This document shows, in pieces, positions 60,498 to 64,000 of a stretch of 64,000 nt of DNA; positions within the stretch are counted from its first letter, which is position 1, and each line of letters begins with the position of its first letter. The stretch lies in NCBI GenBank assembly GCA_963824345.1, contig CAWGOZ010000023.1, positions 124,001-188,000 on the forward strand, written 5' to 3'. Below the pieces are notes generated by a model. It searched no databases and was not told the DNA's origin. It saw nothing but the letters and a program-made list of their open reading frames with translations. Source of the DNA: Palsa-89 sp963824345 (lineage in GTDB: Bacteria > Acidobacteriota > Terriglobia > Bryobacterales > Bryobacteraceae). The translations under genes and the position numbers were made by a program.

Positions 60498-61941
60498 GGA
60501 TGAGGAGCGAGAGTTCCGGCTTCGGCCAGCGAAGCCGCCAGCGCGCGGTGAACGCCGAGTCTACTCGTCCGCATATCGCATCATCATGCATCACGCCCGG
60601 ATGAGCGGAGTCCGAAGGCGCCGAGTAATTGGATTCGGAACGGGGAGAACTCACGGTAGACCATACTCCCAACGCTGCGCGGTGCGGGTGCTGTATTCCA
60701 AGAACACGAGTAATGGGCAGTGGCGAGCCCACGGACGTTATATCGCCCGCGAAAGCGCTACGCACGAGGGCGATCCGAGGGCAGTCGGGTTCAATGCGAC
60801 TGAAGAATCGATCGATATCGCAGCGCGCCTCGAAGATTGGCAAAAGACCAACGATGAGCGCCTTTGGAAATTAATTGTGTCTCCTGAGTTCGGAGACCGG
60901 GTGGATCTGAAACGGTTGACTCGCGATCTGATTTCACAGATGGAGACCGATCTTGGCACGCGTCTCGAATGGGTGGCGGTGGCTCACTTCAATACCGAGC
61001 ACCCGCATGTCCATATTGCGCTGCGAGGCATTGGAGCCGAAGCTGGGCCACTTCGTCTCAGCCGGGACTTTATTAGGGAGGGTATCCGCCACATCACGGA
61101 GGATTTGTGCACCCGCCAGCTTGGGTATCGGACGGAATTCGACGCCGCCGATGCGCAACGTCTCGAGGTACATCAACATCGTTACACATCGCTTGACCGC
61201 ATCATCCAGCGGGATGCTGACAGAGCCGATGCCGCTGAGTCCCCTTTCTTCACGGTCAAAAAGGACCTAAGCCGCGCGGGGCTTGGTCCAAGCACATCGC
61301 TGATCGAACGGCGCACCGCCGAGCGGCTGATGGTGCTCGAATCCATCGGATTAGCCGAGTCCACCGGCCCTAAGACTTGGCGTGTACGGCGGGACTTCGC
61401 GAATGTACTCCAAGCCATGCAGCGCAGTGCTGACCGTCAAAAGACTCTGGCAGCGCATGGAGCCCTCATCTCTGACGAGCGGCTTCAGATGACCGTGTTT
61501 GACGCTCGAAGTCCTACGACTCTGGAAGGCCGAGTCCTGGTCCACGGAGAGGAGGAGTACTCCGGACGCAGCTACCTCATGCTCGAAGGAACGGACGCGC
61601 GAGTCCACTATGTCTACTGCACCCCTGAAATCGAAGCAGCTCGAGATCGCGGGCGCATGCGGACGAATTCTTTCATTCGGCTTCAAGCGTCAACTGCGGA
61701 TGCCCGTCCGGCACTCGAAATAACCGACTTGGGCGATTCAGAGGCGCTCTTACGCGACACGCGCCAGCTGCGTGAGATCGGACAACGTCTTATCCGCCGC
61801 GGCATCATCCCTCAGGATGACGGCTGGAATGGATGGCTCGGTCGCTATCAAAAGGCGCTTCGGGACGGCGTTACCACTCTCGAAACTCCGAGTGTAATCA
61901 AGCGACCTGAACGCGACAAGAACCGAGACCGCGGGCGCTAG
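60484..61941 (+). CDS. TraI/VirD2-type relaxase (DUF3363-like)
   Basis: A 485-residue MOB-type relaxase. The three-His metal motif V-A-H-F-N-T-E-H-P-H-V-H-I-A-L-R-G is near residues 160-176. A conserved Tyr in H-G-R-Y-I-A-R-E-S-A near residue 83 is the probable DNA-linking nucleophile, as in VirD2-like relaxases of integrative elements. The C-terminal 250 residues (T-S-L-I-E-R-R-T-A-E-R-L, winged-helix-like) follow the DUF3363 pattern; no helicase or primase domain. The GTG start at 60484 overlaps the TraJ-like gene. No coupling protein or type IV secretion gene is nearby, so transfer needs a helper. Confidence 0.88.
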   Translation: MGKNKDEEREFRLRPAKPPARGERRVYSSAYRIIMHHARMSGVRRRRVIGFGTGRTHGRPYSQRCAVRVLYSKNTSNGQWRAHGRYIARESATHEGDPRAVGFNATEESIDIAARLEDWQKTNDERLWKLIVSPEFGDRVDLKRLTRDLISQMETDLGTRLEWVAVAHFNTEHPHVHIALRGIGAEAGPLRLSRDFIREGIRHITEDLCTRQLGYRTEFDAADAQRLEVHQHRYTSLDRIIQRDADRADAAESPFFTVKKDLSRAGLGPSTSLIERRTAERLMVLESIGLAESTGPKTWRVRRDFANVLQAMQRSADRQKTLAAHGALISDERLQMTVFDARSPTTLEGRVLVHGEEEYSGRSYLMLEGTDARVHYVYCTPEIEAARDRGRMRTNSFIRLQASTADARPALEITDLGDSEALLRDTRQLREIGQRLIRRGIIPQDDGWNGWLGRYQKALRDGVTTLETPSVIKRPERDKNRDRGR

Positions 61942-62323
61942 CGAAGGAGATCTGGCTGGAGAAAAACTCTCTACCGACCAGCTTGCGGATGACCGTCCAA
62001 CGTTAGTCCCAAATGAGGATGGGCAAGCGTGCCACTGATTCGCTTTATCAGTTCTAGGCCAGCGAGGGCATTTGTGTTTTGTCCCGTTTACAACACAACC
62101 CACGGATTTGTGTGCCTGGTGTGTGCGCGATGGCTAGCGGGATGTCGCTCGACAGACCGGAGCTGATTAAGATATCTGTGCCCCCCGAACAGGTGCGTTA
62201 ACGCCTGGAACAATGTCTCCAAATCCAGCGAACAGTAAGAAAGATTCCGGCTCCGAATCGGATTCACCCGCCCGCGCAGAACCGCCGACAGTCCAACCGA
62301 ATTGTCGTGGCGAAGGCTTCATG
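61942..62323. other. Gene-free stretch after the relaxase, possible right edge of the element
   Basis: About 380 bases with no convincing gene. It has a 7-base inverted repeat TTGTGTT...AACACAA at 62072-62078 and 62092-62098, and several TTTGTGT words. I looked for a copy of any part of the tRNA-Ser gene here and saw none, so the right attachment site is not located. Confidence 0.4.
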
Positions 62324-62986
62324 TCACTCAGAAGCCGCATTCGGATTAGATGGCTTGTTGTAGAAGATGCTGCGGCAACATACAAAAACGCCGGTGAACG
62401 CGAGAATGGCGGGCACGACGCCCAAGATACTCCATACGATCTCCGCTACCAGGCCGAATCTTCCAAAATGTAGCTCAGAAAGCAGGTATAAGCCGGAGTC
62501 GGCGAATCTGTCCCTGCGATCGATGAAATATAGAAGATTGAACGACTGAGGAAGCGAAAGATAGAGGCCGGAGATACCCCATAGCAAAACAAACGGCAGG
62601 CACCAAAACCCGAGGGCGCTGTGCAGATCCCAGCTAATTCTTGGAAAACGCGCGCGCCAGCTCACTGTTAGGCTGCGTCTCCAGTGTTTGATCCCGGGCC
62701 ACCATATAAACGCACCCGTTAGACATAACAGCGTCACGGAGCTTGCTCCGATAGCATTCATGATTCGGCCGATATCGCCTGCCAAAAGCTGGCTGTGAAA
62801 TCTTACGAGCCACTCCAGCGAGAACGTAAGCGGCAATTCGTTACGGAAAACGATGGCAGCTCCGGAAATGCTCATCAACAGCACATATGGGGCGGCCATC
62901 GCCCCCACCCAGATGTGAACCTGGAAGACGATCTCCCGGACGCGCGACTTCTCGGGGTGTTGCAGCCATTGCTGCCAATGGTCCAT
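62324..62986 (-). CDS. PepSY-associated membrane protein
   Basis: A 220-residue membrane protein with four membrane segments (about 20-45, 78-98, 122-145, 190-210) and His residues in H-I-W-V-G, D-L-H-S-A-L-G-F-W and E-L-H-F-G. This is the pattern of PepSY-TM (PiuB/FsrB-like) proteins that assist siderophore-iron reduction. It is shorter than the 350-500-residue members, so it is a minimal form. ATG 62986 is preferred over an upstream start. It is divergent from the radical SAM gene. Whether it belongs to the element or the chromosome is unclear. Confidence 0.75.
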   Translation of the reverse strand: MDHWQQWLQHPEKSRVREIVFQVHIWVGAMAAPYVLLMSISGAAIVFRNELPLTFSLEWLVRFHSQLLAGDIGRIMNAIGASSVTLLCLTGAFIWWPGIKHWRRSLTVSWRARFPRISWDLHSALGFWCLPFVLLWGISGLYLSLPQSFNLLYFIDRRDRFADSGLYLLSELHFGRFGLVAEIVWSILGVVPAILAFTGVFVCCRSIFYNKPSNPNAASE

Positions 62987-63060
62987 GCTGTCTTCCTCAG
63001 CTGTAGTGTATATCTGCCGTTCGGTAGCAGGGGCACAGCGAGAGTATCCTGATATCAGCA

Positions 63061-64000
63061 ATGCAGAGTTCGGACGGTTCTTCCGTATACGCGCGTGGAT
63101 TCAAGAAAGACGCCGATCACGTTTTCTATGAACTTACTCGGAGCATATGTCCCGTGTGCCGCGCCGTCATCGACGCGCAAATCCTGATCCGCGACAACAA
63201 GGTCTACATGCGGAAGCGCTGCGCGCAGCACGGGCCTTTCGAAGCGCTCGTGTACGGCGACGCAGGCATGTATACGAATTCCACAAAGTTCAACAAACCA
63301 GGCACGATCCCACTTGAGTTCTCGACGGAACGGGATCGCGGCTGCCCGCTCGATTGTGGACTCTGCCCTGACCATCAGCAACACGCGTGTCTAGGCATCA
63401 TCGAAGTGAACAGCGCCTGCGACATGAATTGTCCTTTATGTTTCTCTGAAGCAGGCCCGGGCTTCAACCTCACGCTTGAAGAAGTGGAAGAGATTCTGGA
63501 TCATCTGGTGGCGACCGAAGGCAATCCCGAAGTAGTGCAGTTTTCTGGCGGCGAGCCTAGCATTCATCCAGAGATCGTTCCGATGATGAGGGCCGCGCAG
63601 GATCGCGGCATCGCCAACGTCATGCTGAATACGAATGGCAAACGAATCGCCACCGATGACCGGTTTCTCGAGCAGCTCAGGGATGTAAAGCCGAACGTCT
63701 ATTTTCAATTCGACGGTTTTGAAAGCGAGACGTATCGCATCATTCGAGGCGAACCCGATATTCTGGCCAAAAAACTACGGGCGCTCGATCGTCTGGCGCA
63801 GATCGGCTGTACGGTGATTCTGGTTCCCGCCATCGAGCGCGGCGTGAACGAACACGAAATCGGCAGAATTGTTCGTTTCGGTCTGGAGCACCCGGCGGTG
63901 AAGGGCATCAATTTCCAGCCCGCCTTTCACGCCGGCCGGCACGGCGCACACGATCCTATGCAGCGTATAACCAATCCCGATATTCTGCGGCACATCGAGG
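63061..64000 (+). CDS. Radical SAM protein resembling tetraether synthase (Tes), 5' part
   Basis: The gene runs off the window; 313 codons are present. An N-terminal rubredoxin-like zinc/iron site (C30-P-V-C33, C54 and a following H-G) and an extra C-P-L-D-C-G-L-C cluster (C95, C99, C102) plus C110 precede the radical SAM motif C-D-M-N-C-P-L-C (C120, C124, C127). S-G-G-E-P binds SAM. The combination is characteristic of the MJ0619/Tes group, which joins lipid tails to make membrane-spanning lipids. Acidobacteria are known to make such lipids. Substrate assignment is inference; other rubredoxin-fused radical SAM enzymes share parts of this layout. Confidence 0.7.
   Translation, partial: MQSSDGSSVYARGFKKDADHVFYELTRSICPVCRAVIDAQILIRDNKVYMRKRCAQHGPFEALVYGDAGMYTNSTKFNKPGTIPLEFSTERDRGCPLDCGLCPDHQQHACLGIIEVNSACDMNCPLCFSEAGPGFNLTLEEVEEILDHLVATEGNPEVVQFSGGEPSIHPEIVPMMRAAQDRGIANVMLNTNGKRIATDDRFLEQLRDVKPNVYFQFDGFESETYRIIRGEPDILAKKLRALDRLAQIGCTVILVPAIERGVNEHEIGRIVRFGLEHPAVKGINFQPAFHAGRHGAHDPMQRITNPDILRHIE

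Noticed and set aside
61942..62323. Right attachment site as a copy of tRNA-Ser sequence
   Set aside because: No stretch of the tRNA gene on either strand was found by eye; the boundary is left open.

Overview
The window looks like a chromosomal segment of an Acidobacteriota genome of the Solibacter/Bryobacter type. Three points support this: a secreted Kelch protein ends in the C-terminal domain (TIGR03437 type) that is expanded in Solibacter; Tat-exported enzymes, tandem universal stress proteins and VWFA-type exported proteins are common; and base composition is uniformly GC-rich. Genus assignment is inference.

Layout. 0-9 kb: end of a DapA-family gene, Kelch protein, pitA-orf-pyrF, a Tat-targeted zinc dehydrogenase, a JAB/MPN-like membrane protein, an alpha/beta hydrolase and a HugZ-like protein. 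9.2-16.6 kb: one compact hydrogenase operon, hypCDEAB-hyaABCD, for a membrane-bound group 1 [NiFe] uptake hydrogenase; hypF is not in the window and HypA lacks its zinc finger. 16.7-22.1 kb: VWFA protein, DevC/DevA/DevB ABC exporter and a TolC/NodT lipoprotein; the first two carry single-base frameshifts. 22.2-32.4 kb: a c-type cytochrome locus. It has a reaction-centre-cytochrome-like protein, then a leftward operon with OmcA/MtrC-type decaheme, DUF2892 protein, DmsE/MtrA-type decaheme, MtrB/PioB-type barrel (frameshift in a C run), tetraheme protein, NapC/NirT-like membrane cytochrome and a small cytochrome c. This is a complete porin-cytochrome conduit across the envelope.

32.8-55.4 kb: a redox/stress and metal block. 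It holds a VIT1/CCC1 transporter, four tandem Usp proteins, a His-rich helical protein, a P1B-like ATPase without CPC, a CbiM-N-Q fusion with CbiO, a baeRF3-like protein, a BON protein, CysC plus a phosphotransferase, a CBS protein, cytochrome c, a PAS-PAS-HK-REC3 kinase with a divergent sigma54 activator, an ADP-forming acyl-CoA synthetase fused to GNAT, and a HAD-HerA fusion. Several promoters in the window have GG-N10-GC sigma54-like elements, which fits the encoded activator.

55.5-56.7 kb: a TcuB-like iron-sulfur membrane protein and tRNA-Ser(UGA). 56.7-61.9 kb: a mobilizable element with tyrosine integrase, excisionase and an IncP-like relaxosome module (TraM, TraL, TraK - oriT-like region - TraJ, TraI). 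It has no coupling protein or type IV secretion genes here. 62.3-64 kb: a PepSY membrane protein and the start of a radical SAM protein resembling tetraether synthase (Tes).

Taken together, the hydrogenase could feed H2 electrons into the quinone pool, and the NapC-like protein plus the Mtr-type conduit could discharge them at the cell surface. The stress/metal block would support metal supply and hypoxic survival. This functional link is inferred from gene content and proximity.
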